64,000 nucleotides of DNA, taken from the NCBI GenBank assembly GCA_963840835.1, contig CAWJAM010000011.1:13371-77370 (forward strand), given 5' to 3'. The notes under the pieces were generated by a model that made no database searches, was not told where the DNA came from, and worked only from the letters and a program-made list of their open reading frames with translations. The translations under genes and the position numbers were made by a program. Origin of the DNA: Rubrobacter_D sp963840835. Its GTDB lineage: Bacteria > Actinomycetota > Rubrobacteria > Rubrobacterales > Rubrobacteraceae. Shown here piece by piece: positions 16,612-26,121 of this stretch (position 1 is the stretch's first letter; each line of letters opens with the position of its first letter).

Positions 16612-17247
16612 GTGAGCCCTTCGTCCGTCGTCTACGCGCTGGACCTCTTCGGCGTCGCTGTCTTCGCGGTCAGCGGTGCCCTCGCGGCGGGTAGAAAGGG
16701 CATGGACCTCTTCGGGGTGATGGTCGTCTCGACGGTCACCGCCGTCGGCGGAGGCACGCTCAGGGACGTGCTCCTCGACAACCAGCCGCTGTTCTGGGTG
16801 CGGGACGTCAACTACCTGCTCGTGGCTTTCGGGGCCGCGGCCCTCACCCTCGCCTACGTCCGGGCCTTCCGGCCGCCCCGCGGCTCGCTGCTCGTCGCCG
16901 ACGCCTTCGGGCTCGCGCTCTTCACCGTGATCGGGGCCCGCGTTGCCCTAGAGGATGGGGCACCGGCCCTGATCTGCGTCATCATGGGCGTCGTCACCGG
17001 CTCCGCCGGTGGCCTCCTGCGCGACGTGCTATGCGCCGAGGTGCCCCTATTGCTGCGCCGCGACGTCTACGCCCTCGCCGCCATGGCGGGCGCCTCCTTG
17101 TACGTGCTGCTGGAAGGATCGGGCGTCGCCGTAATCGTCTCCGCCCCGCTCTCGGTGGGCGCGGTTTTCGCAATCCGGCTCGCCGCGATACGGTGGGACC
17201 TCCACGCCCCGACCTTCGAATTGGAAGAGGAGGATCGCCCCGGGTAG
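16612..17247 (+). CDS. TRIC / UPF0126 family cation channel-like membrane protein
   Basis: The 211-residue protein has about seven membrane helices in two related halves, each with the family motif: GGGTLRDVLL in the first and GGLLRDVLC in the second. Prokaryotic TRIC proteins are homotrimeric monovalent cation channels. The start is GTG at 16612. The C-terminus is cytoplasmic and acidic. No neighbour suggests a partner. Confidence 0.93.
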   Translation: MSPSSVVYALDLFGVAVFAVSGALAAGRKGMDLFGVMVVSTVTAVGGGTLRDVLLDNQPLFWVRDVNYLLVAFGAAALTLAYVRAFRPPRGSLLVADAFGLALFTVIGARVALEDGAPALICVIMGVVTGSAGGLLRDVLCAEVPLLLRRDVYALAAMAGASLYVLLEGSGVAVIVSAPLSVGAVFAIRLAAIRWDLHAPTFELEEEDRPG

Positions 17248-17268
17248 GACCGCGGCGCCCCCCTCGAC

Positions 17269-17312
17269 CTTATTCATCCGACCTCGTAGAAGGCTTGTTC
17301 TCCTTTGCTCTC
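17269..17312 (+). repeat. Family A repeat, copy 14
   Basis: CTTATTCATCCGACCTCGTA, then GAAGG and TTGTTCTCC, 21 bp after the TRIC gene stop. A family A-like half (GGCGTTCTAGGACG) recurs near 17440. Confidence 0.5.
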
Positions 17313-17344
17313 TCTGTGTACGGTCGCTTTCTCGGTCCGGGGCA

Positions 17345-17418
17345 TCAGACCATGCCACCGTTGGCGTAGAGAGTTTGGCCGTTGACCCAGCGGGCTGGAC
17401 CGGCGAGGAACGACACGA
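17345..17418 (-). pseudogene. C-terminal remnant of a short-chain dehydrogenase
   Basis: The minus strand encodes SFLAGPARWVNGQTLYANGG followed by MV and a stop. This is the canonical C-terminal signature of SDR oxidoreductases. Everything upstream is missing and family A-like sequence begins within 25 bp, so a deletion or insertion removed the rest. Confidence 0.6.
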
Positions 17419-17468
17419 ACCGAAGGTCGCAGGTACGGCGTTCTAGGACGCTCGGGTCTACGTTTCGG

Positions 17469-17792
17469 CTAATTTGTACTCCGATTCGAGGATTCGGCGT
17501 CCCTGCCGTGCTCGTCCGTACGCTTCGCGTCGTCCTGGTTGCGGCGAACCATCGCCGAAGCCTTCGCCGACCCCGACCGTCCCGCCACCTCGCGAATCTG
17601 ACGCTTTATGAACCGTGCTTGCTCGCTGCCCTCGGGAAATTCCCCGTAAAGCCTCTGAAGGCGCTCTTGCTCGACATCCAGTCCGTGAGTGAGGGTGTCG
17701 AGGCTTTTGAGGGAAGCACTCAGACGAGTGATGTGTAACTCAGGCCAACGGAGAAGGAGCCCAGACTTTATGCTGCACCAAACTCTCTCCAA
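17469..17792 (-). CDS. Hypothetical protein
   Basis: The 107-residue, mostly helical and charged protein contains DVEQERLQRLYGEFPEGSEQ and ARFIKRQIREVAG. The only start that gives the full frame is TTG at 17792, with a weak ribosome binding site, so the first 25 residues are uncertain. No domain is recognised. 17793-17980 is empty. Confidence 0.45.
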   Translation of the reverse strand: MERVWCSIKSGLLLRWPELHITRLSASLKSLDTLTHGLDVEQERLQRLYGEFPEGSEQARFIKRQIREVAGRSGSAKASAMVRRNQDDAKRTDEHGRDAESSNRSTN

Positions 17793-17980
17793 AGGATGGT
17801 GCCGCCATGGATCTGGACTCCTTCTTGTCGACTTGATGAGAAGTTGCTACGGCACCCGAAAGCTGCGGGCGCGCGCGAGTCCCGCTTGACAGGCGAACTC
17901 CGAGGTTCGGGCTACTTCACCTCACCAGCAATCTAGTCGGAGAGTGCCAGCGGCGGAAGGCAGGAAGTCACTGAAGGTCG

Positions 17981-19678
17981 TCAGGAGTACAGCTCCCGCC
18001 AGCTGCGGATCACGAACTCCGTTGGGGGGGGGCCATCGAAGGCTGTGGTCGGTAGATTGTCCCAAGACCCACCCGGAAGAAAGTCCGCCTCGCTATTTTG
18101 GCGCAGTATGATTCCCGCCCTTGTACTTGTGCCGCCCCCGGCGTAGACCCAGCAGGTGCAACTTCTGCCGTTGTTGCTGTAAACTCCGACGTTGGACGTT
18201 GAGGGAGCCGCCTCGTTGCCGCATTGCGTGTTTCCATCCAGGTCGTCACCGACAAGGTTCAGGATAATGCCCCTGAAGTTACCGTCCTGCTGAAGGTTCC
18301 CGCACCAGACGACTATTATGCCTTTTAACGAAGTCCCTCCATTGTTGTTATTATCATTTGTAGTACCGTTTTTGACGCTGGAATCGGGATTAAAATGGAC
18401 TGTTTTGCCCTGTGCGTCAACAAAGGCCACCTTGTTTGCAGAACTCGCTGAGAGACCCCAATTAGCGTTTGTCGGTTGACCTACCCAGTACCCGGCACTG
18501 TTGGCAACGTTGCATTTTTTTGGATTTTCTTGTCTTGCGACGCACCTAAAATACTCGGGGTTGGGTTTCAGGCGCGGGAAGGGGTAAGTGATGTAGCCAG
18601 GAGGGGTGTCGTCCCCGTACTTACCGGGGTTGAGCCCCAATGTCTCTTTCGCCACAAACCGCGGAGTGGTGGTGCTATCGTAGGTGTAGCCGTCGGCTGC
18701 GCTGGCAATGCTTGGCCGGGTCCCACAGGCGCCAGTACCGACTTCGGATTGGCCGTCGATATCAGCAATACTAGGAGGAACACCAGCACTACCAGGAGGA
18801 ACCATGCAAATCGTCCCTTCGGCGCCGAACCCTACATCTTTGTTAGTTACACGCCCGCGTGTGTTGTATTTTCCCTGCTGTATATCCTCTTTGAAGCAAC
18901 TGCCGCCCGCAGTTGGCGGGAACTGAGTCCCAGTCGCAGAGCGTGTCATTGGTATTGAAGCTTGCGAAGGTGCCGTGATTGGGATCGTTCCCACCTTTGG
19001 GCATGGTCTGGCACCCGGTGGTCTTTTCCTCGTAATCGGCCTTGAAACAAGCATACGGATATGCATCGGTGGTCGCGGGCAACCTGCCGTCCTCGATGAG
19101 GATATCCTTGCGTGAGAACATGCTTATGCCCTTTATCCCCACATCGGGCCCGTCGATCATGATGCTGCTCGGCGTGTAGTAGACGGGCTGACCTTTTTGA
19201 CCCGGTGCGTTGGGGTCGAAGTTTGGCGGTCCGAAGATAGCCTCGATCTTGCGCTTGGCGACTCCGTAGGTGCCCTCAGAGATGACCCGAAAATCCGTGG
19301 TAGCGGTTCTGTACTTGATCTTGACGTTCACGCTGTCCGCTGTCGTGTCGTCCTCGTCGAGATCGTTCAACGTCAGGCCGCCAGCCGCTGCCGACCACTG
19401 GATATCGTCGACCGGGGCCAGGGGGGTTGTGATTGGGTCGTCGTAGTCTGTTGTAACGACGTTGGACGCTAACTGGTGCTTGGCGGCCTCGATCCCGGCG
19501 TCCGCCACCTCGAAAGGCCCTCTGGCCCCTGTTCTCCTCGATCACGGTGTTCAGGTCCCTCATGACGAACGTCAGAAGCCCGGCGCCCATGACACCCGAT
19601 GAGGACTATCATGATCATCGCCATGACCAGCGTCATGCCCGACTCGTCGCTCACGAACCTTCGCGCGGTTCCCATCAT
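17981..19678 (-). pseudogene. PilX-like pilus assembly protein, frameshifted three times
   Basis: The first frame (MMGTARRFVSDESGMTLVMA) has the prepilin-like ESGMTLV N-terminus and membrane helix typical of PilX-type minor pilins. The product continues in other frames: VMGAGLLTFVMRDLNTVIEE, then EVADAGIEAAKHQLASNVV, then a long Cys-containing, Asn/Gly-rich tail ending SWRELYS. The switches near 19592, 19512 and 18930 are each explained by one extra base. If corrected, it would be a protein of about 560 residues, large for PilX and perhaps adhesin-like. GAGGAACAG precedes the start. Confidence 0.7.
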
Positions 19679-19691
19679 CTGTTCCTCAGAT

Positions 19692-20400
19692 CTACATCGG
19701 TCGTAAGCGTCTGCGCGACGGATCGTCGCCGATGTGCCTGTCCACCCTGACAACGAGGCTTATGCGCACCATGCGTATGTCGCCTTCGTTTCCGGTGGTC
19801 AGGGGAGTGCCGTCGCTATTGAGGTACTCGAACGTAAGCCCGCCGGGGGCAACGTTCTCCACCACGGGGTCGCCCGGCAAAGCTGCCGAGCTGGCCGCGT
19901 TGACCCTGCGAAGCGTACACGGCGGAGTCGAAGCTGCGGTACACGTGGTGTTGCTGGTGTCTTCGCCGGTGCCGTCGGTCAGCTTGTAGGTTATGTATTC
20001 GCAGGGATCACCGCAGGTGATCACCTCGTCGGCGCCGCCGGCATCGCCCACGGGGCGCCGAGGTCGTTGCCGAAGGTGATCTGTGATCCATTTTGCGTCG
20101 GCATCAGCTGTGGCGGGTCGCTAGCCGAACCGTTGGCGTTAAAGAACAGGTAATCGCTGTCGAGTACTGTCGACCGGATACGCGGCCCTGATCTCCCGCT
20201 CCATCTTCTCCATGCCTACCCTGGCGCTCTCCACGGCCTCGACCTTGTCGTTGCCGAAGCTGAAGACCCGCAGGCTCATGTCGAAGACGCTGTAGAGGGC
20301 GGAGAGGACCACAATCATGATCAGGATGCGTGACCAACATCTCGGTCAGCGTGAAGCCCCTCTCTTCCCTCAGAAACGCTCTCTTGCGGCCGGCGATCTC
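19692..20400 (-). pseudogene. PilW-like minor pilin, frameshifted
   Basis: REERGFTLTEMLV is a classic type IV prepilin cleavage site (G|FTLTE). The helix continues in another frame as TILIMIVVLSALYSVFDMSL after one extra base. Two more shifts lie near 20160 and 20050. The C-terminal part (EYITYKLTDGTGED, VRISLVVRVDRHIGDD) matches PilW-type pseudopilins. The boundary with the preceding pilV-like gene is unclear because the frames run together. Confidence 0.65.
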
Positions 20401-20439
20401 ACTGCGGCCACAAGCCCGAACGTAGTGTACGTAATTACC

Positions 20440-20915
20440 ATCGCCCCACTGGACGGTTACGGTCACCCTGATCAGATCGGTAGGCGTAGTACTGGTGTCG
20501 AGAGTCCAATCTGGCGGAGGATCATCCGGGTCCGGGTCAGTGGGTCGGCTGCGACCATGTACTGCTTCTCGACGATGTACTCGAAACTCGCAAAGCCAGC
20601 CTGCGCCATCGGCGGATCGGTCAGATACTTGCCATTGACGTACGTGGTTGTGGTCCCTGCAGGTTGCGGAAAGTTGTTCCTGAGGTCTTGGATAGCGTTG
20701 TCGCCGCTATCGAAAGGCAGGCTCTTGGCCTCCTCCAGCTTCAGGTTCGCCAGTGCGCGCGCCTTATCGTAGTTGCTACTTGTCGTCGCCGAGTTGAGCC
20801 CCATGTCGAACATGCCGACCATCGGGAGGATGGCGATGGCGAGGATCATGATCGAGACCATGACCTCGACCAGCGAGTAGCCGGACTCTTCTCTCAGGGT
20901 CTACAGGCGGATCAA
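20440..20915 (-). pseudogene. PilV-like minor pilin with early stop and frameshift
   Basis: REESGYSLVEVMVSIMILAI is a prepilin N-terminus and methylation-type helix; YDKARALANLKLEEAKSLPF and the tail fit PilV/GspI-like pilins. A TAG stop lies five codons after the likely TTG start at 20915, ahead of the prepilin motif. The C-terminal strand (DLIRVTVTVQWGDGNYV) is in a different frame. The TTG overlaps the TGA of the upstream gene. Confidence 0.6.
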
Positions 20916-21405
20916 TCTGTATCCTCGATGTCGCCGGTATTAATCTCTATGTCATGGTGCTGGTCATCGTCGTCTGATCTGCGACGATCTAACCGTGATG
21001 CGCCGCCGGTGAATGCGCCGCGCCGTCAGGCTCGACCCGATGGTCGCACCATGGTCGGCATCGACGTGATCGCTCGCGTCGGCATCGTCTACGATCTTCA
21101 TCCACGGCAGAGTCATCGTTCAAGTCTCGGTAGAGGGTCGATCCCGTAGGACCAATGGTGTACGTCGAGCTGCCGGCGTCAAGACTCAACCTGCCAGTCG
21201 CTCAAGCCGGTTGGTCGCCTTGGTATGCGCCAGCCGCAGGTCCGCGACGAGCTGGTTCGTCGCCGAGTCCACCCGGCGGCTCTCGATCGACACCGAACCA
21301 GGTGGAGGTGGCTATCGCGAACACTATGCCCATCATAATGATAACGAGCAGCACCTCGACCAGGGTAAAGCCGCGCTCGTCTTCCCAGGCCCCCTGCCGG
21401 CTCAT
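20912..21405 (-). pseudogene. GspH/FimT-like pseudopilin, frameshifted
   Basis: MSRQGAWEDERGFTLVEVLL is a clear prepilin leader and cleavage site (G|FTLVE). The rest is spread over three frames: ESRRVDSATNQLVADLRLAH, then SLDAGSSTYTIGPTGSTLYR. At least two extra single bases are needed to reconnect them and a third shift lies further on. The start is five bases after the sigma factor stop and uses the GGAGTGAG inside that gene, so the two are coupled. Confidence 0.65.
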
Positions 21406-21410
21406 TTATC

Positions 21411-22205
21411 TCACTCCAGACCCCAGCTACCCGCGCCCTCTGAACCCTTCAGGGCCTCCGAGCTCTTCAGGACCTTGACGGCCGAGGCCACGGTACGCGA
21501 GGTCTTGCGCTGGGAGAGCCCCAGCTTCTTCCCGATCTCCGTCTGGCAGAGGTCCTTGTAGAAGAAGAGGTAGACGACCTTGCGCTGGAGCTCGGTCAGG
21601 GACTCCAGCGCCTGCTCGAGCAGGATGCGGTCCTCGACGGGCAGCGAGAAGGTCTCGTAGCGGAGGCTCTTGATGGCCGAGACATCGACCTCCTCGTCCT
21701 CGCCCGCGTCCAGCGACATCACGTCGGTGTCGCAGAAGAGCTTCATCAGCTCGGAGACGCCCTCGGGGGTGATGTTCACCTCCCCCGCCACCTCCTCGAC
21801 GAGCGGCGGGCTGCCGAGCTCGGCCGTGAGCCTCGTGGTCGCCTCGGAGACCCTGGCGTGCAGGCTGCGCGCCCAGCGGGGCCTCTTCACGAGCGCCGCG
21901 TCGCGGAGGTGGTGTTTGATCTCACCCTCTATCATGGAGTAGGCATAAGAACTGAACTTCGCCTCCGAGTCAAGCCTGTAGCCGTTGACGGCCTTCATCA
22001 AACCGACGTAGCCGACCTGGAGGAGGTCCTCGTAGGACTCCTCAGAACATGCCGCGTACCGGCCGACCACGTGGTTCAGGATTTTCGCGTGCATAGAGAG
22101 GATGCGCTCGATCGCCCGCCGGTCGCCCCGCTCCCTGTAAGCTTCGATCAGGCCAACGACCGGGTCGCTCGCAGTACGGTTCTCTTTTGGGGTCGTCACG
22201 GTCAT
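21411..22205 (-). CDS. SigB/SigF/FliA-type RNA polymerase sigma factor
   Basis: The 264-residue protein has region 2 (DLLQVGYVGLMKAVNGYRLD, FSSYAYSMIEGEIKHHLRD), region 3 (SLHARVSEATTRLTAELG) and region 4 with its helix-turn-helix (CQTEIGKKLGLSQRKTSRTV). It belongs to the group 3 sigma factors that direct sporulation, stress or flagellar regulons. It is intact and heads the minor-pilin genes, with five bases to the next start, so it may drive pilus expression or be co-expressed with it. No anti-sigma gene is adjacent. Confidence 0.92.
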   Translation of the reverse strand: MTVTTPKENRTASDPVVGLIEAYRERGDRRAIERILSMHAKILNHVVGRYAACSEESYEDLLQVGYVGLMKAVNGYRLDSEAKFSSYAYSMIEGEIKHHLRDAALVKRPRWARSLHARVSEATTRLTAELGSPPLVEEVAGEVNITPEGVSELMKLFCDTDVMSLDAGEDEEVDVSAIKSLRYETFSLPVEDRILLEQALESLTELQRKVVYLFFYKDLCQTEIGKKLGLSQRKTSRTVASAVKVLKSSEALKGSEGAGSWGLE

Positions 22206-22276
22206 CGCACACCTAGTATCGCGAAGGCGATGGGGTATGCCTATATGCCATGCGGCCATTTTTGGGTAGCATTCAC

Positions 22277-22330
22277 AGTCAGCAATTCAGCCGGTCAGCA
22301 TTTCAGCTTGTCAGCTCCTCTGCAAACAGC
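22277..22330 (+). repeat. Family B octamer array
   Basis: AGTCAGCAATTCAGCCGG, TCAGCATTTCAGC and TTGTCAGC form an 8-bp period array immediately behind the toxin gene stop. Confidence 0.75.
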
Positions 22331-22331
22331 T

Positions 22332-22736
22332 TTAGTTACGGGCGGCTTCCTGGGGCGTGTCCGCTGTCTGTTCATCGCGGGCGAAGAGATCTCGCAGACG
22401 ACCGAGGATTTCATTCAACTTCTCTTCCTTGATGGCGCCGAAGCGACCGGCGATCAGCGAATGGTGCGTGGTGAAGAGCTTGCCAACCTTTACGACGCTT
22501 TCTTTGGGCAACTCCTTCTCGGCCATGTCCCCGGTTACGAGCGGCACCTCCCAGGCCGAGAGCTGCTCGGGTACATGCGAGGTGATGGCGCAGAGGACCA
22601 GGTCTTCCTCGTGAAAGCCCTCAGGAGAGACGACCAGGGCGGGCCTCCGCTTCCTACCTGAAAGGTCGGTGAAAGGGAACGGCACCAACACCACCGATCC
22701 CCTCGGGTAAGTGACTTCTGCCCGACGAGATGTCAA
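22332..22736 (-). CDS. MazF/PemK-type toxin
   Basis: The 134-residue protein has the PemK/MazF start (RGSVVLVPFPFTDLSGRKRR), PALVVS, and the conserved core LPKESVVKVGKLFTTHHSLI. These toxins cleave mRNA at short sites and are neutralised by a co-encoded antitoxin. TTG 22736 lies six bases after the antitoxin stop; GTG codons about 14 residues further in are alternatives. It is intact although neighbouring pilus genes are frameshifted. Confidence 0.85.
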   Translation of the reverse strand: MTSRRAEVTYPRGSVVLVPFPFTDLSGRKRRPALVVSPEGFHEEDLVLCAITSHVPEQLSAWEVPLVTGDMAEKELPKESVVKVGKLFTTHHSLIAGRFGAIKEEKLNEILGRLRDLFARDEQTADTPQEAARN

Positions 22737-22742
22737 GGAACC

Positions 22743-23033
22743 CTAACCCTCGGCGCCTTCGGCGGCACGGTCCCCGATCTCGTCCCAGACGGCGTCGTCC
22801 TCGTTCTCCCAAAACGAGAAAGCACCCTCGCTGGCCGCGAGCCAACCCAGCGTCTCCCGCTCGGCACGCCCCGCCTCCGAGGCCAAAGCCTGTCGCAGTG
22901 CTTCCTGGTCGATGGGCGAGATGACGGCGACCGCCTCTCCCCTGTGGGTAATCAGGACCCTCTCCCCCATCCTGACCCGCTTTATGATCTCGCCCGTGTG
23001 CTGCTTGAGCTCCCTGGCCCCAACCTGCTCCAC
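22743..23033 (-). CDS. Phd/YefM-type antitoxin
   Basis: The 96-residue protein begins VEQVGARELKQHTGEII and contains RVLITHRGEAVAVISPI, the Phd/YefM DNA-binding fold, with an acidic, aromatic C-terminal toxin-neutralising tail (FWENEDDAVWDEIGD). The GTG at 23033 is chosen because GGAAGGA lies seven bases upstream. It precedes the toxin gene, the usual order, and probably autorepresses the operon. Confidence 0.85.
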   Translation of the reverse strand: MEQVGARELKQHTGEIIKRVRMGERVLITHRGEAVAVISPIDQEALRQALASEAGRAERETLGWLAASEGAFSFWENEDDAVWDEIGDRAAEGAEG

Positions 23034-23145
23034 CGATGCGTCCTTCCGCTCGCCCGTGACGCCCACTCGCGATAAAAGTGAATACAATCGTATCACGTCA
23101 AGTCTGGATGCATATCGAGGGCATGACAGGGCCAGCCACCGACCG

Positions 23146-23185
23146 CAGGTTCCTGATGCCTGTAGCCTGAAACCTGTTGCCTGAG
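23146..23185 (+). repeat. Family C heptamer array
   Basis: CTGATGC, CTGTAGC, CTGAAAC, CTGTTGC repeat with a 7-bp period between the antitoxin gene and Uma2. Confidence 0.7.
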
Positions 23186-23287
23186 AAGATAGAAGTCGGA
23201 TTTCTCGACATCTATACTACGGTGTATGTCTTGTAGAGGATACTGGGGTAGCGTGATCGGTACCAGAGGGAGGGGCGTGGGACGAGG

Positions 23288-23857
23288 ATGCTCGGGGCTG
23301 AGGTCAAGAAGAGGCGCTTCGGGGTCGGTGAGTACCACCGGATGGCAGAGGCCGGAATACTCGGCGAGGACGACCGGGTGGAGCTGGCTGACGGCGAGAT
23401 CGTCGAGATGACGCCGATCGGCTGGCGGCACGTCCGGGCCGTGACGATCCTCACTCAGCTCCTGGCCGGCGCGCTGCCCGGTTATTACGCCAGCGTGCAG
23501 AACCCGGTCGTTTTCGGCGAGCACGACGAGCGCCAACCCGATCTGGCCCTCGTGCGGGCGGAGGCCCTGGAGGGCGCCCTGCCCGACGCTACCGACCTGG
23601 CGCTCGTGGTGGAGGTGGCCGAGACTTCGCTCTCTTACGACAGGGAAGTCAAGATCCCCCTTTACGCGCGCACCGGGGTGCCCGAGGCGTGGGTGGTGGA
23701 CCTGGCGGCCAGCGCGATAGAAGTTTACGCCTCACCGGGGTCAGGCGGACGCTACGCCGAAAGGCGGACCTTCGCACGCGAAGAGGAGTTGCGCTCCTTT
23801 ACCGTAGCCGATCTCCGCTTCGCGGTTCGCGACGTGGTCGGGCAGGAGCGCGGGTAG
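23288..23857 (+). CDS. Uma2 family (DUF820) restriction-like endonuclease domain protein
   Basis: The 189-residue protein has the PD-(D/E)XK-type layout of Uma2/DUF820: RFGVGEYHRMAEAG, VELADGEIVEMTPIG, the acidic residue in ERQPDLALVR, and EVAETSLSYDREVKIPLYA with the catalytic E-x-K spacing. Function is unproven; the family is abundant in cyanobacteria and some Actinobacteria. The ATG follows GGGACGAGG. It lies between a toxin-antitoxin pair and pilD. Confidence 0.88.
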   Translation: MLGAEVKKRRFGVGEYHRMAEAGILGEDDRVELADGEIVEMTPIGWRHVRAVTILTQLLAGALPGYYASVQNPVVFGEHDERQPDLALVRAEALEGALPDATDLALVVEVAETSLSYDREVKIPLYARTGVPEAWVVDLAASAIEVYASPGSGGRYAERRTFAREEELRSFTVADLRFAVRDVVGQERG

Positions 23858-23860
23858 CTG

Positions 23861-23929
23861 ATTGAGCACTTCAGCACTCAGCTAGTCAGCACTGCAGCTG
23901 AAATGCTGACTTGCTGAGCGCTGATATGC
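23861..23929 (+). repeat. Family B octamer array, inverted arms
   Basis: GAGCACTTCAGCAC, TCAGCTAGTCAGCAC and then GCTGAAATGCTGACTTGCTG lie between convergent Uma2 and pilD. Confidence 0.75.
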
Positions 23930-23930
23930 T

Positions 23931-24674
23931 TTATGTCACCAGGTTCATGTACAGACTCCAGAGCTGCGGACCCGCGAAGAGGCTGATGACCCCTCCTAGG
24001 GCCATGAACAGTCCGAAAGGCAGGGCGCTGCGTCGCTGTACTTTACCCGCGGCCATTAGGAGGCCGCCCGAGACGGCGCCGAGCAGGGCGCCGAGGAACA
24101 CGGCCAGGGCGGCGTAGGGACCCAGGAAGGCCCCGAGCATCCCGCCCATCTTGACGTCGCCCATGCCCATCCCGCTGGGGTAGGCGAGCGCCAGCCCCAG
24201 CAGGGCTCCGGCTACGGCCAGGGCACAGAGCGGGTACGTCCACCAGCCCGCCGGGTTGGCCAGGATGGAGAGTGCCAGTCCCGCCAGGGCGGCGGGGCCG
24301 ACGATCACGTTCGGCAGCAGCCGGTGCTCGAGGTCGATGACTGCGAGCGCGATGAGGGTCGAGATCAGGACCAGCGCGGGGAGCAACTCCAGGCTCACCC
24401 CGAACTCGTAGGCCGCGGCCCCGAAGAGGAGCCCGGTCAGCGCCTCCACCGCAGGGTAGCGGGCCGAGATGCGCTCCTTGCAGTTCCTGCACCGCCCGCG
24501 GAGCAGCAGGTAGGAGATGAGGGGCACGTTGTCCCGGGCCCGGATGGGCTCTCCGCAGTGCGGGCAGTGGGACGCCGGCCACACTATCGACTCGCGGCGG
24601 GGCACGCGGTGGATCACGACGTTCAAAAAGCTGCCGACCACCAGCCCGAAGAGGACCGCCACGAAGACTAGCAA
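23931..24674 (-). CDS. pilD: Prepilin peptidase / N-methyltransferase
   Basis: The 247-residue protein has the N-terminal methyltransferase-type segment (GSFLNVVIHRVPRRES), two CxxC zinc knuckles (CPHCGEPI, CRNCKERI), and the two catalytic aspartates of the peptidase in ALAVIDLEHRLLPN and GMGMGDVKMGG. Several membrane helices span the rest. It would cleave and methylate the prepilins encoded nearby. Unlike most of the pilus genes here it is intact. Confidence 0.94.
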   Translation of the reverse strand: MLVFVAVLFGLVVGSFLNVVIHRVPRRESIVWPASHCPHCGEPIRARDNVPLISYLLLRGRCRNCKERISARYPAVEALTGLLFGAAAYEFGVSLELLPALVLISTLIALAVIDLEHRLLPNVIVGPAALAGLALSILANPAGWWTYPLCALAVAGALLGLALAYPSGMGMGDVKMGGMLGAFLGPYAALAVFLGALLGAVSGGLLMAAGKVQRRSALPFGLFMALGGVISLFAGPQLWSLYMNLVT

Positions 24675-24849
24675 GCCCCGCTCCTCTGCTCAGAGCACAT
24701 CCGAGTCACGTTGAGCCGCAGGAAGCGTCTGTATTACGCAGCGAATATCCCGGCACATCCGGCAACGATCGTGGAGCGGGCTTCGCGGGCATGACGTCGA
24801 GACGTCTGTCCGATGCGCTACAAGGGACCGGATCACGCCGTGAACCATC

Positions 24850-24885
24850 CTGAAGCCTGAAACCTCGTTGCCCTGACGTCGCGAA
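24850..24885 (+). repeat. Family C heptamer array, short
   Basis: CTGAAGCCTGAAACCTCG and TTGCCCTGACG retain the CTGNNNC period. The rest of 24675-24907 has no visible gene. Confidence 0.45.
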
Positions 24886-24907
24886 CTGCTCATGCCTGCA
24901 TCGCAGC

Positions 24908-26121
24908 TTACTCGATGAGGTCGAAGATCTCGAACATCGGCAGGTACATCGAGATCACGATGCCACCGACTATGCCGCCGACCACCACTATCATCAGGGG
25001 CTCTATGATCGAGGTCAGGGCCTTTACCGCGGCGTCGACCTCGGACTCGTAGAACTCGGCTATCTTGGTCAGCATCCCGTCTATGTCGCCCGTCTCCTCC
25101 CCGACGGCGATCATGCGCGTCACCATCGGCGGGAAGACGGGCTCCTCTTCGAGCGGCTTGTAGATGGGGATGCCCTCGCGGATGGCGTCCCTGCTCTTGA
25201 GGAGGGCGTTCTCCACGACCCAGTTGCCCGAGGACGTGGCCGTTATCTCTATGGCCTGCAAGATCGGAACGCCCGCCGCGCTCAGGGTGCCGAGGGTGCG
25301 CGCGAAGCGGGCGAGGACGGCCTTCTGCACGACGTCCCCGATCTTGGCCGGTATCCTGAGCACCGCCCGTCCCCATACCTTCCTGCCCTGCTCGGTCTTC
25401 TTCCACCGAAAGAACAGGTACACGCCGAGCGCCCATCGCGGCGTACACGAGAATTCCCCAGAAGCTGGTCAGGATGTCGGAGAGGAGCATGCAAATCCGG
25501 GTCGGCAGCGGGAGCGTCCCCCCGAGGTCCTGGAACATCTTGGCGAAGACGGGAACGATGAAGATGAGCATGAAAGAGGCGGCCAGGATCGCCAGGATCA
25601 GGACCACGACGGGGTAGGTCAGCGCGCTCCTGATCTTGCGCCTGAGGTCCTGATCCTTCTCCAACTGGTCGGCGATGCGCAGCAGGACGCCGTCGAGGAT
25701 GCCCCCGATCTCCCCGGCCTTCACCATCTCCACGTAGAGGCGGGAGAAGGCGTCGGGGTGCTTCTCGAGGGCCTCGGAGAGGGAGAGGCCGGCCTCAACG
25801 TCCTTGCGCACGGCGACGACCACTTCCTTGAGCTTCGGGTTCTCGGTCTGCTCGGAGAGGACGTAGAGCGCCCGCACGATAGGGAGGCCGGCGTTGATCA
25901 TGGTCGCAAGCTGGCGGGAGAAGACCACGAGGTCGCTGAGTTTGATCCTCTTGAAGGGCGCGAGGATATCCTTCTTGGCGACGCTCTGCTCTTTTACGTC
26001 TATGACCATAAGCCCCTGCTTGCGGAGCTCGTGAGGCCACGGCCATCGTGCCCGACCCTTCCGTCTTGTCCTGGACGATCTCGCCCTGCTGGTCGAGGGC
26101 CTTGTAGGTGTAGAGCGCCAT
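24908..26121 (-). CDS. pilC: Type IV pilus inner-membrane platform protein PilC, two frameshifts
   Basis: The product runs through three frames: MALYTYKALDQQGEIVQDKT, then LRKQGLMVIDVKEQSVAKKD through the first GspF domain (FSRQLATMINAGLPIVRAL), then LGVYLFFRWKKTEQG and the second GspF domain (RTLGTLSAAGVPILQAIEIT, MIAVGEETGDIDGML). Each switch, near 26035 and 25430, is explained by one extra base (GCC-T-CAC; ATG-G-GCG). Corrected length is about 404 residues, normal for PilC/GspF. The ATG has GGGAGGAG upstream. It anchors the pilus machine and transmits ATPase action. Confidence 0.85.
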
